Origin: UBA1181 sp045601045
GTDB taxonomy: Bacteria; Bacteroidota; Bacteroidia; Bacteroidales; Paludibacteraceae
Direction of reading: 5' to 3'
DNA length: 64,000 bases
NCBI GenBank assembly: GCA_045601045.1
Contig: JAZRZA010000062.1
Location: 48,326-112,325, forward strand
Shown here: positions 8,162 through 17,327 of the stretch, piece by piece
How the letters are laid out: each line of letters opens with the position of its first letter
Numbering within the stretch: position 1 is the first letter of the stretch
The notes under the pieces: generated by a model
The model's input: the letters and a program-made list of their open reading frames with translations, nothing else
What the model was told of the DNA's origin: nothing
Databases searched by the model: none
Position numbers and translations under genes: made by a program

Positions 8162-8839
8162 ATGAAGATTAAACTTATTCTTTTTATTCTACTAATCCTT
8201 CTCTTAGGAGGTGCGGCTTTCGGTTATTTCCGTTACTACTATGTATTCGGAGAGGGCGTCAAGAGCGGCGAGCTCAACTATGTCGTTAACAAGGGTTATA
8301 TTTTCAAGACATACGAAGGAAAGATGATCCAAAGCGGCTTCAAAGGTAGCAGTACCACTAAAGGGGCGACAGCGACTGGCATCCAATCCAACGAGTTCGT
8401 CTTCTCCATCGAGAACGAAGAGGTGGCTAAGAAGTTGATGAATATGGGTACCCGCACCGTAGATCTCTACTACAAGGAGTACCTTCACACATTGCCTTGG
8501 AGAGGCAACAGCGTCTACATCGTGGACAGCTTCATCGTCAAGGTGGAGAACATCTCCCTGAACAAGACGGAGACCCGCTTGAATGTAGGGGAAGATGAAC
8601 GCATCAGCGCAGCCATCTATCCAGACGATTCCAACTGCAAGGGATTGCATTGGAGCTCCTCCAACAATGCGGTGGTTACAGTGAACAGCGAGGGTGAGAT
8701 CCACGCCGTAGCGCCAGGAAAGGCGACGATCTACGCGAAGGCGGACAACAAGACTGCCAGCTGCGATGTAATCGTCAGGGATCCCAAGAGGGATACAGAC
8801 AATCTTTACGAAGGATACAACACCAAAGATCGTTACTAA
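8162..8839 (+). CDS. Membrane-anchored protein with Ig-like (BIG2) domain
   Basis: 225 residues. An N-terminal hydrophobic segment (ILFILLILLLGGAAFGYF) anchors or exports it. A middle domain of about 100 residues has no recognised family. The C-terminal part (about 130-210) is a bacterial Ig-like group 2 domain: ISLNKTETRLNVGEDERI, then HWSSSNNAVVTVNSEGEI and AVAPGKATIYAKAD. Such domains usually sit on surface or periplasmic proteins. The function is unknown. A bidirectional terminator separates it from the convergent glnN. Confidence 0.75.
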   Translation: MKIKLILFILLILLLGGAAFGYFRYYYVFGEGVKSGELNYVVNKGYIFKTYEGKMIQSGFKGSSTTKGATATGIQSNEFVFSIENEEVAKKLMNMGTRTVDLYYKEYLHTLPWRGNSVYIVDSFIVKVENISLNKTETRLNVGEDERISAAIYPDDSNCKGLHWSSSNNAVVTVNSEGEIHAVAPGKATIYAKADNKTASCDVIVRDPKRDTDNLYEGYNTKDRY

Positions 8840-8860
8840 GAAGAGATTAGTAAATCATAC

Positions 8861-8901
8861 AAAAAGTAAGGCATCCCCGAACGAGGATGCCTTACTTTTT
8901 T
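8861..8901. terminator. Bidirectional terminator between the Ig-like gene and glnN
   Basis: A 16-bp perfect stem (AAAAAGTAAGGCATCC / GGATGCCTTACTTTTT) around an 8-base loop. A-run on one side and T-run on the other make it work for both convergent genes. Confidence 0.9.
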
Positions 8902-8916
8902 GTGTATTCACCGTGA

Positions 8917-11106
8917 TTATTTCGCGAATAGCAACTCTCTGTATTTAGGCAACGGCCAACAATCGTCATCCACTACCAACTCCAACTCATCTATGTGGGA
9001 ACGGATCTCCTCCATGGTCGGACGAACGTTCTTATCGTAAAGCATAGCGGTTGCACTCGCCTCCTTAGCGGTATTCGCCTCATGACGCTCTTCTGTCATG
9101 CGTTTCACCAACTTCTTGATGGCTGTCACGTGGGAGGAGATCTCTCGGATCAAATCCTTACGATCCTCTGCCAACACCTCGAACTCATTCGGATCAAACA
9201 ACTGCTTCAAGCCACAAAGGTTATCAATTAAACGGTTTTGGTAAGCGACAGCGGTAGGAACGATGTGGTTGATAGCGATGTCACCCAAAATTCTAGACTC
9301 AATCTGCACCTTCTTGGAGAACTTCTCATACTCCACCTCCACACGTCCGTGCAACTCCACCTCATTGAAGATGCCACCACCGATCAAAGCCTCCACGGAT
9401 GGCTTGTCCAAATATTTGCTGATCGCCTCAGGTGCACTGGTGATATTGCTCAGGCCGCGCTTCTTCGCCTCCTTCTTCCACTCTTCAGAGTAACCATCGC
9501 CCTCAAAACGGACAGGTTTGGACTCTATGATGAGTTTCTTCAAGACTTGGAATATAGCCTCATCCCTACCCTTGCCTGCATTGATCAAACCATCCACCTC
9601 CACACGGAAGGCGTTCAGTTGCTTCGCTACCGCAGCGTTCAATGCGATAATGGAGGCTGCGCAGTTGGCGGAAGAACCTACCGCACGGAACTCGAAACGG
9701 TTGCCCGTGAATGCGAACGGAGAGGTACGGTTACGGTCTGTATTATCCAACATGATATCCGGAATACGTGCGATTCCCAACTTCAAAGCAGTTTTCTCCT
9801 CTGGCGTCATCTTGCTGTCTCCCACTTGGTTAGCCAAATTGTCCAACATCATGGATAGGTTGCGGCCCAAGAATACGGAGAGAATAGCGGGAGGTGCCTC
9901 ATTGGCACCCAAACGATAGGTATTACCCGCACTCATGATAGAGGCACGAAGTAGATCTTGGTGCTTGAACACAGCAGTCATCACATTCACCAAGAAGGTG
10001 ATGAAGAGCATATTACCCTTGGGATTCTTGGCTGGCGAAAGCAAATTCACACCAGTATCAGTGGTCAAAGACCAGTTGTTATGCTTTCCGGAACCATTCA
10101 CGCTAGCAAATGGCTTTTCGTGCAACAAGACTTGGAAATGGTGCTTACGCGCGACACGCTTCATCAGATCCATCACCAATTGATTGTGGTCATTCGCCAA
10201 ATTGGCCTCCTCGTAAATTGGAGCGAACTCAAATTGATTAGGAGCCACCTCGTTGTGACGGGTCTTCAAAGGAATACCCAACTTGTGCGCTTCGATCTCG
10301 ATGTCACGCATAAACTCGGTGACACGCTCAGGGATGGAACCGAAATAATGGTCATCCAATTGTTGATCCTTCGCGGAAGCATGTCCCATCAATGTTCTAC
10401 CAGTCATGCACAAATCTGGACGAGCATTGTAAAGCGCCGCATCCACCAAGAAATACTCCTGCTCCCAACCCAAGTTGGTATTTACCTTTGTAATGTTCTT
10501 GTCAAAATATTGGCAAACCGCCACAGCTGCCTTGTCCACAGAAGAGATTGCCTTCAACAAAGGGGTCTTGTAGTCCAAAGCCTCTCCCGTATAGGAGATG
10601 AAGATAGTTGGGATACATAGGGTTGAACCCACCACGAAAGCGGGAGAAGATAGATCCCAAGCGGTATAACCACGTGCCTCGAAAGTGTTACGGATTCCTC
10701 CGTTAGGGAAAGAAGAGGCATCTGGCTCTTGTTGAACAAGCAACTTACCAGAGAAGCGCTCGATCACATCTCCATTCTCGTCAAAATCGATGAATCCGTC
10801 ATGCTTCTCGGCTGTACCGTCGGTCAAGGGTTGAAACCAGTGGGTATAGTGGGTAGCGCCACGCTCCCTTGCCCACTTACGCATACCAGTGGCGATCTGA
10901 TCAGCCACATTTCTATCGAATAACACACCGCGGTCCACGGCCGCGATAAATGCGTTGAACGCATCTTTGGAGAGATACTCGCGCATCTTCTCCTTTGTAA
11001 ACACATTGATACCGAAATAATCGGACAATCTATCGGACGGCGTATTGACCACCAATGGACGTCTACGATACAATTCGCGCAATGCGTCGAATCTCATAAT
11101 TGCCAT
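8917..11106 (-). CDS. glnN: Glutamine synthetase type III (GSIII)
   Basis: A 729-residue enzyme making glutamine from glutamate, ammonia and ATP. Length and sequence fit the GSIII (GlnN) class first described in Bacteroides. Visible signatures include the N-terminal RELYRRRP, NTNLGWEQEYFLVD, the histidine-rich HNEVAPNQFEFAPIYEEAN, the ATP-site region NGSGKHNNWS, and NRTSPFAFTGNRFEFRAVG. The reading frame extends upstream to 11169, but the ATG at 11106 (MAIMRFDALREL) is preceded by a strong AGGAGGAG and gives the family length. A -7 box lies at 11159-11166. Confidence 0.96.
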   Translation of the reverse strand: MAIMRFDALRELYRRRPLVVNTPSDRLSDYFGINVFTKEKMREYLSKDAFNAFIAAVDRGVLFDRNVADQIATGMRKWARERGATHYTHWFQPLTDGTAEKHDGFIDFDENGDVIERFSGKLLVQQEPDASSFPNGGIRNTFEARGYTAWDLSSPAFVVGSTLCIPTIFISYTGEALDYKTPLLKAISSVDKAAVAVCQYFDKNITKVNTNLGWEQEYFLVDAALYNARPDLCMTGRTLMGHASAKDQQLDDHYFGSIPERVTEFMRDIEIEAHKLGIPLKTRHNEVAPNQFEFAPIYEEANLANDHNQLVMDLMKRVARKHHFQVLLHEKPFASVNGSGKHNNWSLTTDTGVNLLSPAKNPKGNMLFITFLVNVMTAVFKHQDLLRASIMSAGNTYRLGANEAPPAILSVFLGRNLSMMLDNLANQVGDSKMTPEEKTALKLGIARIPDIMLDNTDRNRTSPFAFTGNRFEFRAVGSSANCAASIIALNAAVAKQLNAFRVEVDGLINAGKGRDEAIFQVLKKLIIESKPVRFEGDGYSEEWKKEAKKRGLSNITSAPEAISKYLDKPSVEALIGGGIFNEVELHGRVEVEYEKFSKKVQIESRILGDIAINHIVPTAVAYQNRLIDNLCGLKQLFDPNEFEVLAEDRKDLIREISSHVTAIKKLVKRMTEERHEANTAKEASATAMLYDKNVRPTMEEIRSHIDELELVVDDDCWPLPKYRELLFAK

Positions 11107-11158
11107 AAAAAAAACTCCTCCTTTATTAGATAACCCACAAATTTCGAGGGTTACGGCG

Positions 11159-11166
11159 CAAAAATA
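11159..11166 (-). promoter_or_regulatory. -7 box of glnN
   Basis: On the minus strand TATTTTTG matches TAnnTTTG and lies about 55 bases before the glnN ATG. No clear -33 box was seen. No PII or NtrC site could be recognised by eye. Confidence 0.45.
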
Positions 11167-11216
11167 CATAATATTTTCGATTTACACCCTAATTTCGGAG
11201 GGGTATCAAACTAAAA

Positions 11217-12125
11217 TTACAGCATTTTCACAATCTGGTCCACTTTCTCCTCCATCGGCAAACATGCATCTACCCAATGAATGGTGAATCCACGACGCTC
11301 CATGCCTCGGAACCACGTCATTTGACGCTTGGCAAATTGGTGGATGGCAATCTCCAACTCAGAGACCATCTGCTCGTAGGATAAATTGCCAATAATGTAG
11401 TTGGTAAGATATTTGTATTCCAAACCGTAGTAAATCATATCCTCCGCGGAGACACCCGAATCCAAGATGGCCCTCACCTCATCAACCATCCCCTCTTCCA
11501 ATCGGGCACGCAGACGCTTCGAAATCTTCTCACGCCTCAACTCGCGCTCAATATCCACGCCAATAATTAAACTGTTGATGTGAGGGAAATCGACAAACTC
11601 CTGGGGGTGGTCACGGTAATATTCGCAAATCTCAATGGCACGGATCGCACGCTTCACAGTATCGACATCTGTTGTGTTATGAAGTGTTTTGTAGGTGGAG
11701 AGCATCTGCGTCAACTCCTCCAATGATTTTTCCGCCAACCGGGCGCGTAATTCATCATTCTGAGGAACAGGCATCATCTTATAGGCCTTCAAAACCGACT
11801 CGATGTACAAACCCGTACCACCACACAAAATGGGGAAGACGCCCCTCGCCTTGATATCTTCGTATGCCGTCAAAAAATCTCGTTGATACTCAAAGAGATT
11901 GTATTTATATCCAGGCTCGGCGATATCAATCATGTGATAGGGAATCTGCTTACCATTGACCGTATAATCAGAGAGATCTTTGCCCGTACCAATATCCATA
12001 CGACGGTATATTTGGCGAGAATCCGCACTGATGATTTCCGCATTCATCTGATAGGCCAACTGCGACGCCAAAGAGGTCTTGCCACTGGCGGTCGGGCCCA
12101 ATATCGTGATCATGTCGTATGCCAT
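11217..12125 (-). CDS. miaA: tRNA dimethylallyltransferase
   Basis: A 302-residue enzyme that adds a dimethylallyl group to A37 of tRNAs reading UNN codons. It has the P-loop GPTASGKTSLASQLA at the N-terminus, the ISADSRQIYRRMDIGTGK motif with the catalytic Asp, and LCGGTGLYIESVL. It ends with the tRNA-contact region FAKRQMTWFR. The frame opens at 12191, but the ATG at 12125 (MAYDMITILG) gives the normal start. It is the last gene of a minus-strand run with the MFS, T9SS plug, TtcA-like and phage-like genes. Confidence 0.95.
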   Translation of the reverse strand: MAYDMITILGPTASGKTSLASQLAYQMNAEIISADSRQIYRRMDIGTGKDLSDYTVNGKQIPYHMIDIAEPGYKYNLFEYQRDFLTAYEDIKARGVFPILCGGTGLYIESVLKAYKMMPVPQNDELRARLAEKSLEELTQMLSTYKTLHNTTDVDTVKRAIRAIEICEYYRDHPQEFVDFPHINSLIIGVDIERELRREKISKRLRARLEEGMVDEVRAILDSGVSAEDMIYYGLEYKYLTNYIIGNLSYEQMVSELEIAIHQFAKRQMTWFRGMERRGFTIHWVDACLPMEEKVDQIVKML

Positions 12126-12199
12126 ACTTATAATGATTTTGAATCCAAAGATAATAAAAGATATAATAATGGGAACCACAAAAGGGCCCATAAAGGTCG

Positions 12200-13405
12200 C
12201 TACGCATTCACCTTATTACGGACAAAGTGACCTGCGGTATAGCACGAGAAGAAGATCCAAGAGAGCATCACCAAGAAGCCTCCCACCATAAACGTCGTAG
12301 AGAAGGTTGTCCATTCGCTCAAACAACCGCCACCTAACAATCCCGCGCCAATACCTAAATCCCAAGTCGTCAGATAGGTGGATGTGGCCGTTCCTCGCTT
12401 GTTGTTGGGAGCCAGCGCCACAAACAAGGAATTCATCGCCGGGAAGAGTGTTCCATACCCCACGCCTATCAACAAGGCCGCCACATAGAGCGACAAGGAG
12501 ACATAACCATACGGGACATGCAGATAAGGCAGCGTGCCCAAAAAGAGAAAGGCCAAACCACCCGCGGCGATGCCCACCTTGATCACCAGCAACATCTTGC
12601 CTCGATCCACCAGTTTGCCCGAAAAGATTCTAGATAAGGCAATTCCTGCCGCCAAAAACAAATAGAAGGAGGTTGGCTTTCCCGCAATATTCAACTCCTT
12701 GGCATATAGCGCGATGAAAGAGGTCATCACACCATACGGAATCGCCAAGAAAAACATATTGAAACAGGCGGGAATTCCCTTTATCAAGATAAAGCGGTCC
12801 AATGAAATCTTCTCCCGGACGGCTACTTTCGGACGATATTGTGTCTTGATCATGGAACCAACCAGTAAAGAGCAAAGACTTACTCCGAACGAGGTATAAA
12901 AGATCGTCTCGTAGCTGTAATGCTCCAGCAGCCACATGCCCACCATCGGGCCCGTCGCCATCGCGAAGTTATTGGAAAGGCCGAAATAGCCCAACCCCTC
13001 GCCTCTTCTACTAGAAGGCATAATGTCTATCAAAATCGTATTGCTGGAGATGGAGACCATGCCAAAGGCGAAACCATGCATCAAACGAAGGAGAGCGAAC
13101 ATCAGTACACTCTCCACCACAGGATACCCCGCAAAGAGAAGCACAAAAAAGAAGAGCGCCATCAAATAGAGGGGCTTACGCGGAAATGTATCCACCAAAT
13201 AACCGGAAAAAGGGCGGATAAAAAGGCAGGCAAGCATATAACACGCCAAGACAGCGCCCACTGTGGATTCAGGTACGGAAAACACCTCGCTCAAATACAT
13301 CGCCAAGATAGGCATGATCAAATAAAAGGAGAAGAAAAGCAGAAAATTCGCTACGCATGAGCAGAGAAAACTCATCGTAAACAATCTATCCTTGAGCGTT
13401 CCCAT
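12200..13405 (-). CDS. MFS transporter
   Basis: A 401-residue major facilitator with about 12 hydrophobic segments. The loop 2-3 motif A region reads SGYLVDTFPRKPLYL, and LLRLMHGFAFGMVSI and SRRGEGLGYFGLSNNFAMATGP are typical of drug/sugar efflux-type members. The substrate cannot be read from the sequence. It starts 9 bases after the T9SS plug stop, so the two are probably translated from one mRNA. The linkage looks fortuitous rather than functional. Confidence 0.85.
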   Translation of the reverse strand: MGTLKDRLFTMSFLCSCVANFLLFFSFYLIMPILAMYLSEVFSVPESTVGAVLACYMLACLFIRPFSGYLVDTFPRKPLYLMALFFFVLLFAGYPVVESVLMFALLRLMHGFAFGMVSISSNTILIDIMPSSRRGEGLGYFGLSNNFAMATGPMVGMWLLEHYSYETIFYTSFGVSLCSLLVGSMIKTQYRPKVAVREKISLDRFILIKGIPACFNMFFLAIPYGVMTSFIALYAKELNIAGKPTSFYLFLAAGIALSRIFSGKLVDRGKMLLVIKVGIAAGGLAFLFLGTLPYLHVPYGYVSLSLYVAALLIGVGYGTLFPAMNSLFVALAPNNKRGTATSTYLTTWDLGIGAGLLGGGCLSEWTTFSTTFMVGGFLVMLSWIFFSCYTAGHFVRNKVNA

Positions 13406-13414
13406 CTGACAAAT

Positions 13415-14710
13415 CTATTCGTTCTTGATTCTTTCGAACCCTACCAAACGGTCGTAATTGGATCCTAAAGGTCTGTAATAGACATAAACCTGGTAATCGT
13501 TTCCGGTCTCCCAAATGCTACCCTCCGCACGGGAAGGCAAACCACTTCGGGTACCTGCGGGAACGAAGAGGTACTGGAAATTGTAACCTCCGTTTTTCAG
13601 CACCATATCCAATTCATACTGGTGACGTTCGAAATTATAGGTCATCTTATTCATTTCGCTCAACCTGCCATCGCAAAAACGTCCAGATACATAGAGTGCT
13701 CCGTCCAACCAAGGGTCCTCTAGGGGATAAGTGAAATGCACCACCGAGTAATCGATCTCCGCATTGCTCCACACATCTTGTTGATTCACAATGTAACCTC
13801 CATCCACATCGTGTTCAAACATCACATTTCGGCCACTCTTCCACTTGCCGGGCAACATCTCGACATGGTAGTAAGGCGCATGATAAGAGATTCGTTCTAT
13901 ACGTCCACTGTAACGATAACGATGGGAAAAATCGGCTACATTGAATTCACGTCCCGCCTCAAAAGAGAGGCGATGCTCATCCTCAAAAACCAAGGATTCC
14001 GGTTTGATATAGGTAGGCTTCAAATCAACCACCTCATTGTCATATCTTCCATTCTGACGGACAACCACATTCAGCTCCTCCGGCAATACCGCGAAACCAT
14101 TCTTATAGAAGAGTTCGAAAGAGAGATGCTGATACTCCTTATTCACCCCATAGACGGATTTTCCATCCACTGTGCCCGCAATGGCAACCCGCGCGTTTTG
14201 CTGCGAAAAGCAAGCCGTCATCAAGATGGACGAGGGCTCATCCGTATCATAAACTTGCACCACATAATTACCAGACAAAGTCAACTTCACATCGTCATTC
14301 GGCAAGGAAAATTCGTAGTGAGAATAGTCAAATGTCGTATTCATCGACATCACAGGATCCTCGATGACCACCTCGTTCAAACCCTCCATATACTCCATCT
14401 CAGTCAATTCGGACAAGGACCAGTCCGCATTGCAGAATTTGATGCGATACGCCAAATGGCGGAAATCGTGCGACATCCAGTCGAACGAAACCGTGACGTG
14501 GTCGTCCGCTCCCATACGCAAAACAGGATAGTCCAATTGGTTGTTATTCAAATAGACCTGTATCGTCTTGATTTGAGGCGAAAAGGCACGATTGATGTAG
14601 CGTTGGGCGAATCCATGGGCCGTCCAAAGTCCGAGGAGCATAAAAAGCAAACATACTCTTACCGCTCCACTATTTATTGTTCCTCTATTTATTATTTTAT
14701 CACTACGCAT
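13415..14710 (-). CDS. Type IX secretion system plug protein (DUF5103)
   Basis: A 431-residue secreted protein of the DUF5103 family, now described as the T9SS plug. In the known system it closes the periplasmic side of the large SprA/Sov outer-membrane translocon. Visible are an N-terminal signal peptide (VCLLFMLLGLWTAHGFAQ), the early motif IKTIQVYLNNNQLDYPVLRM, and FCNADWSLSELTEMEYMEGLN. The C-terminal half has repeated Tyr-rich beta strands (NDYQVYVYYRPLGSNYDRL). It overlaps the ttcA-like gene by 8 bases. A putative T9SS cargo lies at 57983-61282. Confidence 0.8.
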   Translation of the reverse strand: MRSDKIINRGTINSGAVRVCLLFMLLGLWTAHGFAQRYINRAFSPQIKTIQVYLNNNQLDYPVLRMGADDHVTVSFDWMSHDFRHLAYRIKFCNADWSLSELTEMEYMEGLNEVVIEDPVMSMNTTFDYSHYEFSLPNDDVKLTLSGNYVVQVYDTDEPSSILMTACFSQQNARVAIAGTVDGKSVYGVNKEYQHLSFELFYKNGFAVLPEELNVVVRQNGRYDNEVVDLKPTYIKPESLVFEDEHRLSFEAGREFNVADFSHRYRYSGRIERISYHAPYYHVEMLPGKWKSGRNVMFEHDVDGGYIVNQQDVWSNAEIDYSVVHFTYPLEDPWLDGALYVSGRFCDGRLSEMNKMTYNFERHQYELDMVLKNGGYNFQYLFVPAGTRSGLPSRAEGSIWETGNDYQVYVYYRPLGSNYDRLVGFERIKNE

Positions 14711-15461
14711 CTTGCTTATCTTTAATTAGTTGGGGAAGATAATCCGTCTGCACATTGAGCATGGCGTTCCACATACTGCTCTTCACATGGGGATTCATCT
14801 CCTGCAATTTATCCATCACCTCTTTCATGGTGGAACGGTGGGAAACCGTTTCGTAGGGGCAATATTTATTCTGTTTCATATAGGCGTGCTCCTCCGCCAA
14901 AGCCTTCAAATCAGCCTCTTCGATGAGCGACAAAGGTCGGATCACCGTCAAATCAAACTTATCCATCTTCAAGAGCGGCGGCATCGTACCGAAAGAGCCT
15001 TGAAAGGTGAGGTTCATCATCAGCGTCCGTAAGATATCATCCTTGTGGTGGCCCAAGGCCAACTTTCGGCAACCCAACTCCCTCGCCACTTCGAAGAAAC
15101 GTTTGCGACGACTCCACGAACAAAGGAAACAAGGAGCCTTCCGCTTATCGGTGGACATATCAAACGAGGTGGTTGAGTGGACGAAACCCGCTCCACACCG
15201 CTGTGCAAAGGTACGAAGATATTCGATATCCGATTGATAAGGGATATTCTCCATGGTGACATGGATTGCGGTGAACTGAAATTGAACCTTCCCTGCCCTA
15301 TGGTACTGACCCAGCAACTCCAACAATGCAAGGGAGTCCTTTCCGCCCGAAAGCCCCACCAAAATATGGTCACCTTCGTCGATCAGACCATAAGATTCGA
15401 TCGCCTCCTTAAAGTTTTTATAGAGTTTATGCAACAGCAAGCCCTCTTTCGTGTTTGACAT
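14703..15461 (-). CDS. TtcA-family tRNA thiolation enzyme (PP-loop ATPase)
   Basis: A 252-residue N-type ATP pyrophosphatase of the TtcA/TilS superfamily. The PP-loop SGGKDSLALLELL is near residue 38. Two cysteines in APCFLCSWSRRKR match the TtcA CxxC motif, and HHKDDILRTLMMNL and NKYCPYE are TtcA-like. TtcA makes 2-thiocytidine at position 32 of some tRNAs; that product is inferred for this homolog. It lies 30 bases downstream of the phage-like gene and overlaps the plug gene by 8 bases. Confidence 0.82.
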   Translation of the reverse strand: MSNTKEGLLLHKLYKNFKEAIESYGLIDEGDHILVGLSGGKDSLALLELLGQYHRAGKVQFQFTAIHVTMENIPYQSDIEYLRTFAQRCGAGFVHSTTSFDMSTDKRKAPCFLCSWSRRKRFFEVARELGCRKLALGHHKDDILRTLMMNLTFQGSFGTMPPLLKMDKFDLTVIRPLSLIEEADLKALAEEHAYMKQNKYCPYETVSHRSTMKEVMDKLQEMNPHVKSSMWNAMLNVQTDYLPQLIKDKQDA

Positions 15462-15491
15462 ATTCTTCTCTTTTTATCGAACAAATATAAA

Positions 15492-16679
15492 TCAAAATGG
15501 GACGTCATCCCCCAAATCTTCCTCAAAGTCATCTATATCGTATTCCGGAATCGGATCCGGTCTTAGTCTGATAAACCGCGTGATATCGTCGTAATAATCC
15601 GGATGTCGCCAAGCATCGTTATTCTCCTGCCACTCCTTATTCACCAGCCGATTTTGTGTATCCAAATAATTCGTGGAGAAGCGCATAATCCAGACCAGCG
15701 CCTTCCCACCGGAATAATCCTTGGCGAAGAAGTACCAGGTATCGCCGATCAATTGGTTCCGCTTCACATCCACGTAGTTGTAACGCATATCAATCTTCAC
15801 CAGCCGGAAACCGTCATGTTCCTCATTCACCTTGTCGAAAATCTTTTCAGGCGGTATCCCAAACGCCAACTTACGATTCATCAGCTCAGTCGTGTAACCC
15901 TTTGAGCCGGATACCTCCAACAGATAATTTCTCACGCCATCCGACATGGGGATGTCCCATGGATAGATTGAATAATCCACCTCATCCCTGAAATCATACT
16001 CATAGGGAACAAAATAGAGTTGGTATTTATGGTGACTATGGCGATCTATCAAGATATAGAGAGGCCCCTTTTTGCTGTATCTATAAAAATAAGATGGATC
16101 CTTCCGCTCTGTGGTACACCACTTCGTGAATTGTCCATAATAACAGCTCGCCTCAAAGGTTTTCGGGATAACCAAAGCCCAGTCGTCGTCCATATAGACC
16201 AATTCGGCATCCTTGGTGTTCGCCTTCTCCATCTCGTGGAGGAGACGTAGGTCCGTATGGTGATGCTCCTCGTAAAGTGCGAACAGTTGCACCACATTGT
16301 AGTGATTGATCTGATTGTCCGACAAATAGGATTTGTTGTAATCGAACCAATAGAGGGCCTCAGTCAGACGTTCAGAGTTATCCAACTTCTCATTTTCACA
16401 ATCCACAACAATCTCCGCGCGGTGCGCGATGAGCCACTGCAGGTATTTTCCCTTCACCAAAGCATCGCAATAGGACAAAAAAGCCTGTTTCGGGATGTTT
16501 CCATACTGAAAAACACTTTTTAGACTTCTTCCTCTGATACTCAGAGAGGGAGGACAAGCAGTAGGATCAAGGGAGAGCAACACCACAAATTCGCCCACCT
16601 CCAATTTCGGGGTGTGTTTCACCTCGCTGTCGGGGGCATAATACCGCATGTATATTTCTAAGATGTGAGTTTTCGCCAT
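15492..16679 (-). CDS. Uncharacterised phage-like protein with SSB-like acidic tail
   Basis: 395 residues with no named family recognised. The central part (about 165-245) reads DDDWALVIPKTFEASCYYG, FTKWCTTERKDPSYFYRYS and KKGPLYILIDRHSHHKYQLY. From memory this WCT...GPLY pattern belongs to uncharacterised proteins often found in phages. The C-terminus is strongly acidic and ends in DDVPF, which resembles the SSB interaction tip. No signal peptide or membrane segment. It is the first gene of the minus-strand run down to miaA, divergent from rimM. Confidence 0.6.
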   Translation of the reverse strand: MAKTHILEIYMRYYAPDSEVKHTPKLEVGEFVVLLSLDPTACPPSLSIRGRSLKSVFQYGNIPKQAFLSYCDALVKGKYLQWLIAHRAEIVVDCENEKLDNSERLTEALYWFDYNKSYLSDNQINHYNVVQLFALYEEHHHTDLRLLHEMEKANTKDAELVYMDDDWALVIPKTFEASCYYGQFTKWCTTERKDPSYFYRYSKKGPLYILIDRHSHHKYQLYFVPYEYDFRDEVDYSIYPWDIPMSDGVRNYLLEVSGSKGYTTELMNRKLAFGIPPEKIFDKVNEEHDGFRLVKIDMRYNYVDVKRNQLIGDTWYFFAKDYSGGKALVWIMRFSTNYLDTQNRLVNKEWQENNDAWRHPDYYDDITRFIRLRPDPIPEYDIDDFEEDLGDDVPF

Positions 16680-16710
16680 ATAAAGTAATATTTAACAAAG
16701 ATAGCAAATC

Positions 16711-16738
16711 TTAATTCTTAAATCTTAACTCTTAACTC
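16711..16738 (+). repeat. Heptad repeat TTAANTC x4 upstream of rimM
   Basis: Four perfect-register 7-base units: TTAATTC, TTAAATC, TTAACTC, TTAACTC. They end 12 bases before the -7 box of rimM (TATCTTTG, 16751-16758) and thus occupy the place of the -33 region. The same heptads recur at 39055-39082 and, inverted, at 41927-41954. Confidence 0.75.
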
Positions 16739-16750
16739 TTATTTTTTCAC

Positions 16751-16758
16751 TATCTTTG
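16751..16758 (+). promoter_or_regulatory. -7 box of the rimM operon
   Basis: TATCTTTG fits the Bacteroidetes -7 consensus and lies 23 bases before the rimM ATG. No TTG at the -33 position; the heptad repeat lies there instead. Confidence 0.45.
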
Positions 16759-16781
16759 CATCTGAAGAAAACTCAAAAAAT

Positions 16782-17315
16782 ATGATTACAAGGGACGACC
16801 TCATGCAAATCGGACAAATCGTGAAGCCTCATGGCCTTCAAGGAGAAGTGGCCTTCACCTTTACCTCCGATATTTTCGACGAAACGGAGCCTCCGTGCTT
16901 CATCTGCGAGTTGGACGGCATATTCGTTCCCTTCTTCATTGAGAGTTACCGCTTCAAAAACGACGAGACCGCACTCGTGAAATTCGAGGGCATCAACTCC
17001 GCCGACGAGGCGAAGGAACTGATCAAGGCAAATCTATATATCGAGAAGGAGTTCGTTCCGGAGGATGTCGAGCAGAGCGAAGTGGAGGGTGTGGACTACT
17101 ACCTCGGATTCCGTGTTTATAACGAGAAGGGCGACCTGATCGGCACCATCGATGGGGTGGACGATTCGTCCGACAATGTCCTATTTTTGGTCATGAGCCC
17201 CGATGACGAGGAGTTGTATATCCCCGCTACCGACGAGTACATCATCGAAATCAACGATGAGGAGAAGACGATGTGCATGGATTTGCCCGAAGGATTATTG
17301 GATTTATACAAATAA
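16782..17315 (+). CDS. rimM: Ribosome maturation factor RimM
   Basis: A 177-residue protein that helps mature the 30S subunit and binds S19. The N-terminal RimM barrel starts with IGQIVKPHGLQGEV, and the C-terminal PRC-barrel-like domain contains YYLGFRVYNEKGDLIG and LYIPATDEYI. Length is normal. In many bacteria it is next to trmD; here it is followed by an rRNA methylase and a pseudouridine synthase, so the cluster is still about RNA maturation. Twelve bases separate it from rlmB. Confidence 0.93.
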   Translation: MITRDDLMQIGQIVKPHGLQGEVAFTFTSDIFDETEPPCFICELDGIFVPFFIESYRFKNDETALVKFEGINSADEAKELIKANLYIEKEFVPEDVEQSEVEGVDYYLGFRVYNEKGDLIGTIDGVDDSSDNVLFLVMSPDDEELYIPATDEYIIEINDEEKTMCMDLPEGLLDLYK

Positions 17316-17327
17316 AAATAACAGCGC

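Noticed and set aside
15492..16679. Part of an integrated prophage
   Set aside because: Only a single phage-like gene; the neighbours are housekeeping genes and there is no integrase or attachment site.
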